From: a virus
Direction: 5' to 3' (one strand)
Virus record (IMG/VR): IMGVR_UViG_3300044213_000090
Coordinates: 1-64,000 of that record
Length of the DNA stretch: 64,000 nt
Shown here in pieces: positions 45,232 to 53,281 of the stretch (its first letter is position 1; the number at the start of each line of letters is the position of its first letter). The translations under genes and the position numbers were made by a program. The notes beneath the pieces are model-generated. The model searched no databases and had not been told where the DNA came from. It worked only from the letters and a program-made list of their open reading frames with translations.

Positions 45232-45772
45232 CTTTTTTTGGGTGTATCCGGGTGTAATTTCGGGTGTTTTATGCGATTACATGGTCAAATCTGCGCCATG
45301 GAAAGACAAATACAGCGCAGAACTATCAAAGGATAATAAAAATTTATTTGTGGATGACGACATTCGCAAAACAGAGGTCACATTTACAAACCCCTACACA
45401 CCGTTAGGCTGCATGCTGCAGACCTATACCAACTTAGCTAACAAAGAAGCGGGTTGGAATTTTGATATTACGGATTTTGAGCAAATTCAAATAGGAAAAT
45501 ATGAAGACGGCGGCCATTATGATTGGCATATTGATAGTTTTACTCCCGATGCGGCTAATAAACAGCGTAAACTATCGGCAGTAGCGTTCTTAAGTGACCC
45601 AGACACCTATGAAGGCGGCGTTTTTGAATTTAAAATAGCAGCATTACCGGAAAAAATGCCGAAAGGTACGCTTATTGTTTTTCCTTCGGTATTGGAGCAC
45701 AGAGTTACTGCCGTAGATGACGGCATACGATACACCGCAGCATGCTGGGCTTCAGGTCCAGCTTTTAGATAG
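45221..45772 (+). CDS. 2-oxoglutarate/Fe(II)-dependent oxygenase, prolyl-hydroxylase-like
   Basis: 183 aa, a usual size for phage PKHD/P4H-like enzymes. The iron ligands are visible: His103 and Asp105 in YDWHIDSF and His160 in VLEHRVTAV, with Arg170 (DGIRYTAACW) to bind 2-oxoglutarate. Strand motifs GKYEDGGHYDWHID and LSAVAFLSDPDTYEGG complete the jelly-roll fold. Substrate is unknown: a virion or host protein residue is the common proposal. It lies between terminase and portal genes, so capsid modification is an inference from position. Confidence 0.85.
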   Translation: MLNNFFWVYPGVISGVLCDYMVKSAPWKDKYSAELSKDNKNLFVDDDIRKTEVTFTNPYTPLGCMLQTYTNLANKEAGWNFDITDFEQIQIGKYEDGGHYDWHIDSFTPDAANKQRKLSAVAFLSDPDTYEGGVFEFKIAALPEKMPKGTLIVFPSVLEHRVTAVDDGIRYTAACWASGPAFR

Positions 45773-45780
45773 GATAGATT

Positions 45781-48288
45781 ATGTCAGTAGATAAGGGTTT
45801 ATACCAAGCACCTAAAGGTTTAGAAGAATTGACGCAGAATCAAGCGCCAGATATTGAGATTGAGATTGAAGACCCAGAAGCAATGCACATTAGTGCTGAT
45901 GGTTTTGAACTTGATATTGAAAAGATGGACGAAGTCGACGGCAGTGAAGAGTTTAATGAAAACCTAGTCGAGCACATGGACGATGGCGACATTGAGTCTT
46001 TAGCTTCTGAATTAGCAGGCGATATTGATAACGACATTGCAGCCCGTAAAGACTGGGAGCAAATGTATAAAGATGGTATTACTCTGCTCGGCTTAAAATT
46101 TGAAGAGCGCGTTGAACCATGGGACGGCGCTTGCGGTGTATTCCACCCGATGATTACTGAGGCGGTTGTACGTTTTCAAGCTGAAGCAATTATGGAGACT
46201 TTCCCAGCAGCAGGTCCAGTACGCACCCAGATTATCGGTAAAGAAACCCGTGAGAAAGTAGAAGCAGCGCAACGTGTTGAGCAAGATATGAACTATCAGC
46301 TCACAGAGAAAATGCCTGAGTTTAGAAACGAGCATGAAAGAATGCTTTGGAATTTGCCATCTGCGGGTTCTGCGTTTAAGAAAGTCTACTACGACCCAAG
46401 TATCGGACGTCAAATCTCAATCTTTATTCCTGCTGAAGACATCATTATTCCTTACGGCGCTAGCGAGATCGCATCATGCCATCGTGTTACACACCGCATG
46501 CGCAAGACAAAACAAGAACTGATCAAGCTACAAAAAGCTGGGTTCTATAGAGACTTTGATCTTGGTGAACCACAAAAATTCCGTACAGAAATTCAAGAAA
46601 AGAAAGATAAAGAAACCGGCTTTAGCGCATCATACGATGATCGCTTTGAGCTGTATGAGGCTCACGTAGATTTAGATTTACCGGGCTTTGAAGATAAAGA
46701 CGACAGCGGCGAGATGACTGGTATTGCTTTGCCATACGTCGTAACTATGGTTAGGGGCACAAATGAGATTCTTGCAATTCGTAGAAACTGGAAAGAGGAA
46801 GATCCGCTTCGCCTTAAACGCCAGCACTTCGTACATTATCAATATATCCCCGGATATGGTGCTTATGGCTTTGGTTTGTTTCACCTTATTGGAGGATTTG
46901 CTAAGTCCGCTACTTCCATATTGCGTCAATTGGTTGATGCCGGTACTCTTTCCAATTTACCGGGTGGATTAAAGTCTAGAGGGTTGCGCATTAAAGGTGA
47001 CGATACTCCAATCGCACCGGGTGAATTCCGTGACGTTGATGTTGGTAGCGGCACAATTCGTGATAACATTCTTCCATTACCATACAAAGAGCCATCTGCA
47101 GTTTTAGCCGGCTTAATGGATAAGATCATTGAAGAAGGACGTCGCTTTGCGGCTACTTCGGATATGCAGGTCTCTGATATGAGCGCTAATGCGCCTGTTG
47201 GAACAACGCTTGCAATTTTGGAAAGAACCTTGAAGGTGATGTCTGCCGTTCAAGCTCGAGTACATTACGCCTTAAGACAAGAACTCAAGCTGCTTGCTGG
47301 CATTATTAGAGACTACACTGATGATGACTACAACTACGAACCAGAAAGCGGAGACTTCCAAGTCAAAAAATCTGACTACAGTCACGTGGATGTGTTGCCT
47401 GTATCCGATCCTAATGCGGCAACCCTATCGCAACGAGTGGTCCAGTACCAAGCTGTTATCCAGTTGGCGCAAAGTGCCCCCCAGATTTATAACCTACCCG
47501 AGCTCCACAGGCAGATGCTTGACGTTCTTGGAATTAAAAACGCCGACAAACTGGTGCCTTTGGAGGATGACCAAAAACCACGCGACCCTGTAAGCGAGAA
47601 CATGAATGCGCTAAAGGGCAAACCGCTCAAGGCGTTTATCTACCAAGACCACGAAGCACACATCAAAGTGCATCAGATGGCGATGCAGGATCCACTAGTC
47701 CAGCAGATGATTGGCCAGAATCCACAAGCTCAAGCCATTCAGGGAGCGATGATGGCGCATATTGCCGAGCATTTAGGGTTTGCATACCGTCAAAAGATCG
47801 AGCAGGCTATGGGCGCAGCATTACCAGCCCCAGACGCAGAAATGCCAGAAGACATGGAGATTCAGATTTCTCAGCTTGTCGCACAAGCTGCTCCACAAGT
47901 ATTGGCCCAGTCCCAAGCAGTCGTTGCGCAGCAACAAGCACAACAAAACGCACAAGACCCAGTCATGCAAGCGCAGCTTATTGACCAGCAAGTCAAGCAA
48001 GGCGAACTCGAGCGTAAGAAACAGAAAGACGCCCAAGACGCCATCTTCAAACAAAGAGAGCTCATGCTCGAGGAACAGAAGATTAAGCAAGACGCCCTTG
48101 GCAAGACAGCAAACATCATGCTCCAAGCTGAAGATAAACGTGTTGGCAGACATAAAGCCACAGCCGATGTTGCGATGCAAGCCGCACAATTGCAGCAAAA
48201 CGATAAGCAACATAAGGCCGATACAGCCAGCGACTTATTTAAGCATCAATCAACCCTACTTAACCAACAAGGAGGCACTGAAGAGTGA
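45781..48288 (+). CDS. Portal protein
   Basis: 835 aa. It has the typical portal start after an acidic N-terminus: DNDIAARKDWEQMYKDGITL, then VEPWDGACGVFHPMITEAVV and LPSAGSAFKKVYYDP. The core region includes QRVVQYQAVIQLAQSAPQIY and IKNADKLVP. The last 200 residues are Gln/Ala-rich helices (VVAQQQAQQNAQ, QVKQGELERKKQKD), as in long portal barrels or C-terminal crowns of podovirus-type portals. It forms the dodecameric ring through which DNA enters and leaves. It follows the packaging genes and precedes scaffold and capsid, the normal head order. Confidence 0.88.
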   Translation: MSVDKGLYQAPKGLEELTQNQAPDIEIEIEDPEAMHISADGFELDIEKMDEVDGSEEFNENLVEHMDDGDIESLASELAGDIDNDIAARKDWEQMYKDGITLLGLKFEERVEPWDGACGVFHPMITEAVVRFQAEAIMETFPAAGPVRTQIIGKETREKVEAAQRVEQDMNYQLTEKMPEFRNEHERMLWNLPSAGSAFKKVYYDPSIGRQISIFIPAEDIIIPYGASEIASCHRVTHRMRKTKQELIKLQKAGFYRDFDLGEPQKFRTEIQEKKDKETGFSASYDDRFELYEAHVDLDLPGFEDKDDSGEMTGIALPYVVTMVRGTNEILAIRRNWKEEDPLRLKRQHFVHYQYIPGYGAYGFGLFHLIGGFAKSATSILRQLVDAGTLSNLPGGLKSRGLRIKGDDTPIAPGEFRDVDVGSGTIRDNILPLPYKEPSAVLAGLMDKIIEEGRRFAATSDMQVSDMSANAPVGTTLAILERTLKVMSAVQARVHYALRQELKLLAGIIRDYTDDDYNYEPESGDFQVKKSDYSHVDVLPVSDPNAATLSQRVVQYQAVIQLAQSAPQIYNLPELHRQMLDVLGIKNADKLVPLEDDQKPRDPVSENMNALKGKPLKAFIYQDHEAHIKVHQMAMQDPLVQQMIGQNPQAQAIQGAMMAHIAEHLGFAYRQKIEQAMGAALPAPDAEMPEDMEIQISQLVAQAAPQVLAQSQAVVAQQQAQQNAQDPVMQAQLIDQQVKQGELERKKQKDAQDAIFKQRELMLEEQKIKQDALGKTANIMLQAEDKRVGRHKATADVAMQAAQLQQNDKQHKADTASDLFKHQSTLLNQQGGTEE

Positions 48289-48497
48289 TCGACCTACTAA
48301 CGGCTGATTTCATAGCCGCACTGCGTGACAAGTTGCGCACAGATATGAATAACTACACTGATGATTTGGCAAATGGTCAGTGCACCACTTTTGAGCAGTA
48401 CAAAGAGCTCTGCGGCGTGATTCGAGGCCTAGCGTTTGCAGAGCGCCATTTACTTGACCTCGCTGAGTATTTACAGAAAGAAGACGACGATGAGTGA
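48285..48497 (+). CDS. Small helical protein, GTG start
   Basis: 70 aa. The start is GTG, with a GGAGG site 9 nt upstream, and overlaps the portal stop (GTGA). It reads TADFIAALRDKLRTDMNNYT, then CTTFEQYKELCGVIRGLAFA and ERHLLDLAEYLQKEDDDE. The helical Cys-containing body with an acidic end resembles small phage head-region proteins found after portals. Function unknown. The GroES-like gene starts inside its last codons. Confidence 0.65.
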   Translation: MIDLLTADFIAALRDKLRTDMNNYTDDLANGQCTTFEQYKELCGVIRGLAFAERHLLDLAEYLQKEDDDE

Positions 48498-48939
48498 TAC
48501 CATCGCATTACCACCGGAAGGATTGATACTCCCACCGGGCGTAGTACCAACGAAAGCCAATGCACCAACTGAAGAAGAGTTGGCAACCATGGATGCTATC
48601 GAAAAAGCAACGCAAGTACCCACCCCATCAGGGCATAAGATTCTGTGCGCCTTAGTTGACGCTACGGATAAATATGACAGCGGTATTGTAAAAGCCGAAG
48701 AAACAAAGATGGTCGAGGAATTAACTTCTCCGGTCTTGTTTGTTATCAAGCTAGGTGAATCAGCGTATAAAGACAAAGACCGTTTTCCAGACGGACCTTG
48801 GTGTAAAGAAGGTGACTTTGTGCTTACTCGCCCGTACACCGGCACTCGGATCAAGATTCACGGTAAGGAGTTTCGCATTATCAACGACGACCAAGTTGAC
48901 GGTACTGTGATGGACCCCCGTGGTATTTCACGCGTTTAA
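48490..48939 (+). CDS. GroES-like co-chaperonin-fold protein
   Basis: 149 aa from the ATG at 48490, which overlaps the preceding stop by 8 nt; an upstream frame extension would run through that gene. The core is HKILCALVDATDKYDSGIVK, then SPVLFVIKLGESAYKDKDRF and PWCKEGDFVLTRPYTGTRIK. This matches phage Cpn10-like proteins (mobile-loop-like KAEETKMVEE, then V..LG..AY......GD.V). It may help fold the capsid protein with host GroEL or be a capsid component. It is located just before the scaffold, in agreement with either role. Confidence 0.7.
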   Translation: MSDTIALPPEGLILPPGVVPTKANAPTEEELATMDAIEKATQVPTPSGHKILCALVDATDKYDSGIVKAEETKMVEELTSPVLFVIKLGESAYKDKDRFPDGPWCKEGDFVLTRPYTGTRIKIHGKEFRIINDDQVDGTVMDPRGISRV

Positions 48940-48951
48940 TAAGGAGCTACC

Positions 48952-49929
48952 ATGGCTGATAATTTTAAATTTCCGGACGAAGATCCTAACTTCGATGCTG
49001 CACCGGAAGACAAAGTAGATTTACAAGTAGCAGCAGAAGGCGATAATGAGCCAGAACTTATCATTGAAGACGACACACCGGAGCGTGACCGTAAGGCACA
49101 ACCTCTAAATCGTGAAGTCGAAGACCCTTCTGAAGAAGAAATTGATGGCTACACTAAAGGTGTACAGGCTCGTATCAAAGAGCTAACCCATGCCCGTCAT
49201 GACGAGCGCCGTGCTAAAGAAGCTGCATTGCGTGAGCGCGAGGAGGCTTTGCGTTTGGCGCAAACAGCGATTGAAGAAAACAAAAAACTGAAGCAGTATG
49301 TTCAGACTGGCGAAACTTCATACCAAGAGATGTTGCAGAAATCCGCTGAAGGCGAGCTAGAAATGGCACGCCGTAAGTTGAAAGAAGCACAAGAATCTTT
49401 TGATGCTGACGCTATTATTGAGGCACAAGAAGCTTTGACTTCTGCAATGTTTAAGAGAGAGGCTGCGAAAAATTTTAAGCCAACCCCTTTACAAACAGAA
49501 GAAAAGAATGTAACAATACAACCATCGGTACAAGAAGTCCCACGGCCCGACGAAAAAACCTTGCGCTGGCAAGCCAAAAACCAGTGGTTCGGTAGCCCGG
49601 GATATGAAGAGATGACAGCCTTCGCACTTGGACTGCACCAAAAACTTGTCGCCACGGGTGTTGACCCGCGTAGTGAAGAATATTTCGAGCGCATTGATGC
49701 TCGCTTAAAGACGGTGTTTCCTGATGTATTTGAGGATTCGACACCTAGCCGTAAACAAACGGAACCTGCTAAAAAGCCAGCAACAGTGGTAGCTTCAGCG
49801 TCCCGAACTACGGGTGCTAAGAAAACCGTCAAGTTAACAACAACGCAGGCAGCGTTGGCTGACAAACTTGGAATCCCCCGTGAATTGTATGCTCAGGAAT
49901 TTTTAAAACAGGAGGCCCGAAATGGCTAA
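48952..49929 (+). CDS. Scaffolding protein
   Basis: 325 aa. It has an acidic N-terminus (EDPNFDAAPEDKVDLQ), a long charged coiled coil at about 70-170 (HARHDERRAKEAALREREEA, RRKLKEAQESFDADAI) and a basic C-terminus (ASRTTGAKKTVKLTTTQAAL). Acidic start, helical centre and basic end are the usual composition of phage scaffolds, which line the procapsid and leave before maturation. Position directly before the capsid genes agrees. Overlaps the next gene by 8 nt. Confidence 0.75.
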   Translation: MADNFKFPDEDPNFDAAPEDKVDLQVAAEGDNEPELIIEDDTPERDRKAQPLNREVEDPSEEEIDGYTKGVQARIKELTHARHDERRAKEAALREREEALRLAQTAIEENKKLKQYVQTGETSYQEMLQKSAEGELEMARRKLKEAQESFDADAIIEAQEALTSAMFKREAAKNFKPTPLQTEEKNVTIQPSVQEVPRPDEKTLRWQAKNQWFGSPGYEEMTAFALGLHQKLVATGVDPRSEEYFERIDARLKTVFPDVFEDSTPSRKQTEPAKKPATVVASASRTTGAKKTVKLTTTQAALADKLGIPRELYAQEFLKQEARNG

Positions 49930-50374
49930 TAGTCGTACACCACGTGATCTTGAAACACGTGAAAAAAATCAAGCTCGTGCAGTTTATCAACCTGCAGCAA
50001 CATTACCTACTCCAGCTCCTCAGGACGGATATACGTTCCATTGGGTAGCAACCCATGTGAACGGACAAGCTGTTCCTACGAACGTGTCACAAAAGTTCCG
50101 TGACGGTTACGAGCCTTGCAAGGCGGAAGACCACCCAGAACTGATGCTCCCGGGGAATGCAGACGGTAATATTGAGGTCGGCGGATTAATGTTATGTAAG
50201 ATTCTTGAAGAAAGATATTACGCACGAAAAGAGTATTACGAAAAGCAAGCTATGGACCAAATGAACTCGGTAGATAACCATTTCATGCGGAACAATGATG
50301 CTCGTATGCCTTTATTCTCTGAGCGTAAAAGTTCAGTTAGCAAGGGCGGCGGGTTCGGTAGTGGTACAAAATAA
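49922..50374 (+). CDS. Small head-region protein, unknown function
   Basis: 150 aa, with an AGGAGG site inside the end of the scaffold gene. Motifs are DGYTFHWVATHVNGQAVPTN, then DGYEPCKAEDHPELMLPGNA and LEERYYARKEYYEKQAMDQM. The N-terminus is disordered and basic, the C-terminus polar. Proteins with 'F.WV........V......GY.PV...D.P' features stand beside capsid genes of several phages as unassigned head proteins. A minor capsid or scaffold partner is likely by position. Confidence 0.6.
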   Translation: MANSRTPRDLETREKNQARAVYQPAATLPTPAPQDGYTFHWVATHVNGQAVPTNVSQKFRDGYEPCKAEDHPELMLPGNADGNIEVGGLMLCKILEERYYARKEYYEKQAMDQMNSVDNHFMRNNDARMPLFSERKSSVSKGGGFGSGTK

Positions 50375-50391
50375 TTTTTTAGGAGGCTTTT

Positions 50392-51048
50392 ATGAGCACA
50401 GTGTCAGCCCCGTACGGGCTAAAGCCGATTAGTTTAATCGGCGGTCAATCATTTACTGGCGGTACAATCCGTGAGTATCTGCTGACCACAAACAACACAG
50501 CACCTATTTACACCGGCGACTTAGTTCAGCTCGGTGCATCTGTTGCTGGTCAACCAACCGTTGTATCTTCAACCCCAACTACTAGCACTGCTGGTATTGC
50601 GGGTGTTTGCGTAGGCGTTCGCTACCAGTTATCTGGTCAGCAACTAGGTTATCCTTTGTATGCAGAATATTTGCCTGCAAATGCTGTAACCTCTGGCTAC
50701 ACAAACATTTTCATTCGCGTAGTAGAAGATCCAGATCAACTGTATCAAGTACAGTCTTTGGGTTCTGTAGGCTATGGTTCTATTGGTAAAACAGTTGCTT
50801 TGGCAAACTTTACTGCTGGTACAGGCTCTACAACTGGTAATAGCACTTCTGGTAACTCAGTTGTTGCATTGTCGGCTACCATCGCTAACACAAACGCGCT
50901 TGCAGTTAAGATTGTTGATTTGGTTAACTCCAGCTCCACTTTTGGCGGCAACTTCCCATCTAACCCCGGTGACGCATATACCGATTGCATCGTTAAATTA
51001 AACTTTGGCGTGCATCAGTACTATCAGTCTGCTGGTACAGCTAACTAA
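50392..51048 (+). CDS. Putative capsid-associated (decoration-type) protein
   Basis: 218 aa, with a strong AGGAGG site. It opens MSTVSAPYGLKPISLIGGQS and continues YTGDLVQLGASVAGQPTVVS; the body is beta-rich in Thr, Ser, Gly and Val. This start recurs in proteins encoded immediately before the major capsid gene in phages with this head cassette, where it is often called a structural protein. It ends 15 nt before the capsid gene. I think decoration or a minor capsid role is most likely. Confidence 0.65.
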   Translation: MSTVSAPYGLKPISLIGGQSFTGGTIREYLLTTNNTAPIYTGDLVQLGASVAGQPTVVSSTPTTSTAGIAGVCVGVRYQLSGQQLGYPLYAEYLPANAVTSGYTNIFIRVVEDPDQLYQVQSLGSVGYGSIGKTVALANFTAGTGSTTGNSTSGNSVVALSATIANTNALAVKIVDLVNSSSTFGGNFPSNPGDAYTDCIVKLNFGVHQYYQSAGTAN

Positions 51049-51063
51049 TAAAGGAGCTTAATA

Positions 51064-51975
51064 ATGGCTATTTCACGTTCACAACTCCTTAAAGAGTTAC
51101 TACCGGGTCTAAACGCTTTGTTCGGATTAGAATATAAGCGCTATGGCGAAGAGCACAAAGAGCTCTACGAAACAGAAACTTCTGAGCGTTCATTCGAAGA
51201 AGAAACAAAACTGTCTGGTTTCTCGGCTGCTCCAGTCAAGAACGAAGGCGGTGCAATTTCTTACGATAATGCGCAAGAAGCTTTCACAGCTCGCTACTCA
51301 CACGAAACCATCGCTTTGGGCTTCTCTATCACTGAAGAAGCAATTGAAGATAACTTGTATGACTCTTTGTCTGCTCGTTACACCAAAGCATTGGCTCGTG
51401 CAATGGCTTACACCAAACAGGTTAAAGCTGCATCTGTATTGAACAACGGTTTTAACTCTAGCTACGTAGGTGGCGATGGTCAACCATTGTTTAGCAATGC
51501 ACACCCATTGGTATCTGGCGGCACAAACAGCAACGTTCCTCCTACATCAGTTGACTTGAATGAGACTTCTTTGGAAGCAGCTACAATTCAAATCGCTGCT
51601 TGGACAGATGAGCGCGGTCTCTTGATCGCTGCTAAGCCACGTAAGTTGGTAATCCCTCCAGCTTTGATGTTCGTTGCAACTCGTTTGCTAGAAACTAACC
51701 TCCGTGTTGGTACTAACAACAACGATATCAACGCCATCAAAAACAATGGTACCGTTCCAGAAGGTTACACAGTTAACCACTTCTTGACCGACGTTAACGC
51801 ATGGTTCTTGTTAACCGACGTTCCAAACGGCTTGAAGCACTTCGAGCGTACCCCATTGCAAAACAGCATGGACGGTGACTTCGACACAGGTAACGTACGT
51901 TACAAGTCACGTGAGCGTTATAGCTTCGGTTGGTCTGATCCACTCGGAGCATGGGGCTCAAGCGGTTCGTTCTAA
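51064..51975 (+). CDS. Major capsid protein (HK97-fold, Mu gpT-like group)
   Basis: 303 aa. The start MAISRSQLLKELLPGLNALF, then KRYGEEHKELYETETSERSF and EEETKLSGFSAAPVKNEGGA, is typical of phage capsid proteins. Later motifs are GDGQPLFSNAHPLVSGG, RKLVIPPALMFVATRLLETN and TDVPNGLKHFERTPL. These agree with Mu gpT-like major heads. It has an AAAGGAG site and is followed by a strong terminator, consistent with high expression of one abundant product. No cleaved scaffold domain is attached. Confidence 0.9.
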   Translation: MAISRSQLLKELLPGLNALFGLEYKRYGEEHKELYETETSERSFEEETKLSGFSAAPVKNEGGAISYDNAQEAFTARYSHETIALGFSITEEAIEDNLYDSLSARYTKALARAMAYTKQVKAASVLNNGFNSSYVGGDGQPLFSNAHPLVSGGTNSNVPPTSVDLNETSLEAATIQIAAWTDERGLLIAAKPRKLVIPPALMFVATRLLETNLRVGTNNNDINAIKNNGTVPEGYTVNHFLTDVNAWFLLTDVPNGLKHFERTPLQNSMDGDFDTGNVRYKSRERYSFGWSDPLGAWGSSGSF

Positions 51976-51992
51976 TCGGAACAAACCCAATA

Positions 51993-52022
51993 AAAACCCA
52001 GCTCAAAAGGCTGGGTTTTTTT
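51993..52022 (+). terminator. Rho-independent terminator after the major capsid gene
   Basis: AAAACCCAGC (51993-52002) and GCTGGGTTTT (52010-52019) pair around TCAAAAG, and the T-run continues to 52022. A textbook intrinsic terminator 18 nt after the capsid stop. Confidence 0.9.
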
Positions 52023-52039
52023 AAATACAGGAGATAAAA

Positions 52040-52246
52040 ATGGAAGAAAACTTTCAAATTAAATCGAGCACCGTAGCTTTTGCTGATGAAGTTAAATCAA
52101 AAGTAGAAGCGGTTGTGCAAAAAGTCGAGGCCGCTGCAGCGCCCGTGGTTGAAAAAGTAGAAGCCGTAACTGAGTCTTTAGCAGATAAAGTAATGGATGC
52201 TGTTGAATCAGTATTCCATATTGGTGATACGGAAGTTAAAGAGTAA
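52040..52246 (+). CDS. Small amphipathic helical protein, unknown function
   Basis: 68 aa, with an AGGAG site. It reads MEENFQIKSSTVAFADEVKS, then KVEAVVQKVEAAAAPVVEKV and EAVTESLADKVMDAVESV. It has an apolipoprotein-like pattern of repeated 'VEAV..KVEA' heptads. It is flanked on both sides by intrinsic terminators, so it is a separately bounded unit, made either by read-through from the capsid transcript or from its own promoter (none obvious). Possibly a virion or membrane-associated helical peptide; function not known. Confidence 0.65.
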   Translation: MEENFQIKSSTVAFADEVKSKVEAVVQKVEAAAAPVVEKVEAVTESLADKVMDAVESVFHIGDTEVKE

Positions 52247-52253
52247 GCATTGG

Positions 52254-52276
52254 ACCCCACTTCGGTGGGGTTTTTC
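52254..52276 (+). terminator. Rho-independent terminator with TTCG tetraloop
   Basis: ACCCCAC (52254-52260) pairs with GTGGGGT (52265-52271) around TTCG, followed by TTTTC. It closes the 68-aa gene. Confidence 0.85.
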
Positions 52277-52277
52277 T

Positions 52278-52340
52278 TTCCCGTTCGGGAACTTTTTCCT
52301 ACATTTGCTCACTTTTTCTTACATTCTTCCCGTTCGGGAA
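52278..52340. repeat. Two identical CCCGTTCGGG hairpins and ACTTTTTC repeats
   Basis: TTCCCGTTCGGGAA occurs at 52278-52291 and again at 52327-52340, each followed by ACTTTTTC. ACTTTTTCyTACATT is repeated between them. On the plus strand each stem has a T-rich tail, so they may be extra terminators. They also mark the left edge of the reverse-strand HNH/GNAT insert, and the second copy codes for the last residues of the HNH protein. Confidence 0.6.
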
Positions 52341-52678
52341 ACTTTTTCTTCGTAGTGATGCACTCTGTGGCAGTTGGCGCATAGGACTATGCACTTTTTT
52401 ACTTCTTCGTACGCCTTGGCAAAGCGTTTATTAGAGATTAGATTGCTGATGCTATCTTCTTTTTCATCTGGGTTTTCATGGTGAAAGTCTAGTGCTGCTG
52501 GATGCGAAAAGCTGCACTTCGTGCACTTTAAATCTTTCTTATACTCGTCCCATAGTTTTTTGCCAGACTTGCGTTGCTTTGCAGAGCGCTCTATTATTTC
52601 TTCTCTATTGTTTACATAATGCTTACGGCTGTACTCCGCATGTTTGGCTTTTCTTACGTTCGCGTCTTTGTACGGCAT
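52319..52678 (-). CDS. HNH endonuclease (reverse-strand insert)
   Basis: 119 aa from the ATG at 52678 (MPYKDANVRKAKHAEYSRKH); the longer frame runs through the GNAT gene. It has the zinc-supported HNH fold: CTKCSFSHPAALDFHHENPD with the first Cys pair and catalytic His-His, then KRFAKAYEEVKKCIVLCANC and HRVHH. Such enzymes are commonly free-standing homing endonucleases. It is encoded against the direction of the surrounding late genes, with a GNAT gene upstream (56-nt overlap), and lies between terminators. This suggests lateral acquisition. Confidence 0.85.
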   Translation of the reverse strand: MPYKDANVRKAKHAEYSRKHYVNNREEIIERSAKQRKSGKKLWDEYKKDLKCTKCSFSHPAALDFHHENPDEKEDSISNLISNKRFAKAYEEVKKCIVLCANCHRVHHYEEKVSRTGRM

Positions 52679-53111
52679 CTGGCTGGACCTTATATTTCCA
52701 ATAGATTGCGTTGCGAAAGCCCCAAGGCTGTCCGGGCTGATAGATTTTGAAACCCGCATTGATAAGCGAGTTTGATGATGCTGGATTTTTTGTTGTATCG
52801 GTGACTAGCCAATTCCATCCCAACTTCCTAGCTTGTTTGATTCGCGCTAGTATAAGACGTTTTTGTAAACCGTGTCCAGTATACCCATCCATTACACCTG
52901 CTCTACATAAGTAACCTGTATCGCTCCAACGCATCGACCGAACTAAACCCGCAAATCCCACAGGCTTTCCATCTTCCGCATAAGCAATCCACCAATGGCC
53001 TCTGTCCGGTTGGTATGGAGAGTCCGCGGGCAATATCACTTTTTGTAAATGTATTAGCAGCGAGCGAATCGCTTGATTTCTTATGTCCACTTTTTTTACC
53101 GTAAAGTTCAT
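52623..53111 (-). CDS. GNAT-family N-acetyltransferase (reverse-strand insert)
   Basis: 162 aa. GNAT features are WWIAYAEDGKPVGFAGLVRS (strands 2-4), AGVMDGYTGHGLQKRLILAR with the acetyl-CoA binding loop Y.GHGLQKRL, and the C-terminal NPASSNSLINAGFKIYQP typical of the fold's last strands. It could modify a host or phage protein or small molecule. It is the only non-HNH gene on the minus strand in the late region and probably forms a cargo unit with the HNH gene that overlaps its end. The basic C-terminal tail (QRRERKKSQ) lies in the overlap. Confidence 0.85.
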   Translation of the reverse strand: MNFTVKKVDIRNQAIRSLLIHLQKVILPADSPYQPDRGHWWIAYAEDGKPVGFAGLVRSMRWSDTGYLCRAGVMDGYTGHGLQKRLILARIKQARKLGWNWLVTDTTKNPASSNSLINAGFKIYQPGQPWGFRNAIYWKYKVQPDAVQRRERKKSQTCGVQP

Positions 53112-53165
53112 GTCCCATAACCCCCCAAAATTTTTGCCGTTTTAGATTATTTTACTGAAAAATCC

Positions 53166-53193
53166 TTGCACAAATATAAAAAAAGAGTAAACT
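53166..53193 (+). promoter_or_regulatory. Possible rightward promoter after the reverse-strand insert
   Basis: TTGCAC (53166-53171) and TAAACT (53188-53193), 16 nt apart in A-rich DNA, about 85 nt before the next structural gene. The insert and terminators upstream would cut this gene from the capsid transcript, so a promoter here makes sense, but the hexamers are imperfect. The 170 nt between 53112 and 53281 contain no other feature. Confidence 0.4.
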
Positions 53194-53281
53194 AGCACTA
53201 ACTGGGTGATTAGCCATACCACCACTGCCCCAGCAGACGATGCAACGATCGGTATGGTACTTTTGCATAAGGAAACTTAAC

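Noticed and set aside
47821-48213. Overlapping frames of 96-175 codons around the end of the portal gene
   Set aside because: Gln/Ala-rich portal codons read in other frames give low-complexity Cys/Leu or Lys/Ser products; not genes.
49302-49865. 187-codon open frame opposite the scaffold gene
   Set aside because: Ser/Ala/Cys-rich translation typical of the antisense of a charged coiled-coil gene; no ribosome site or motif.
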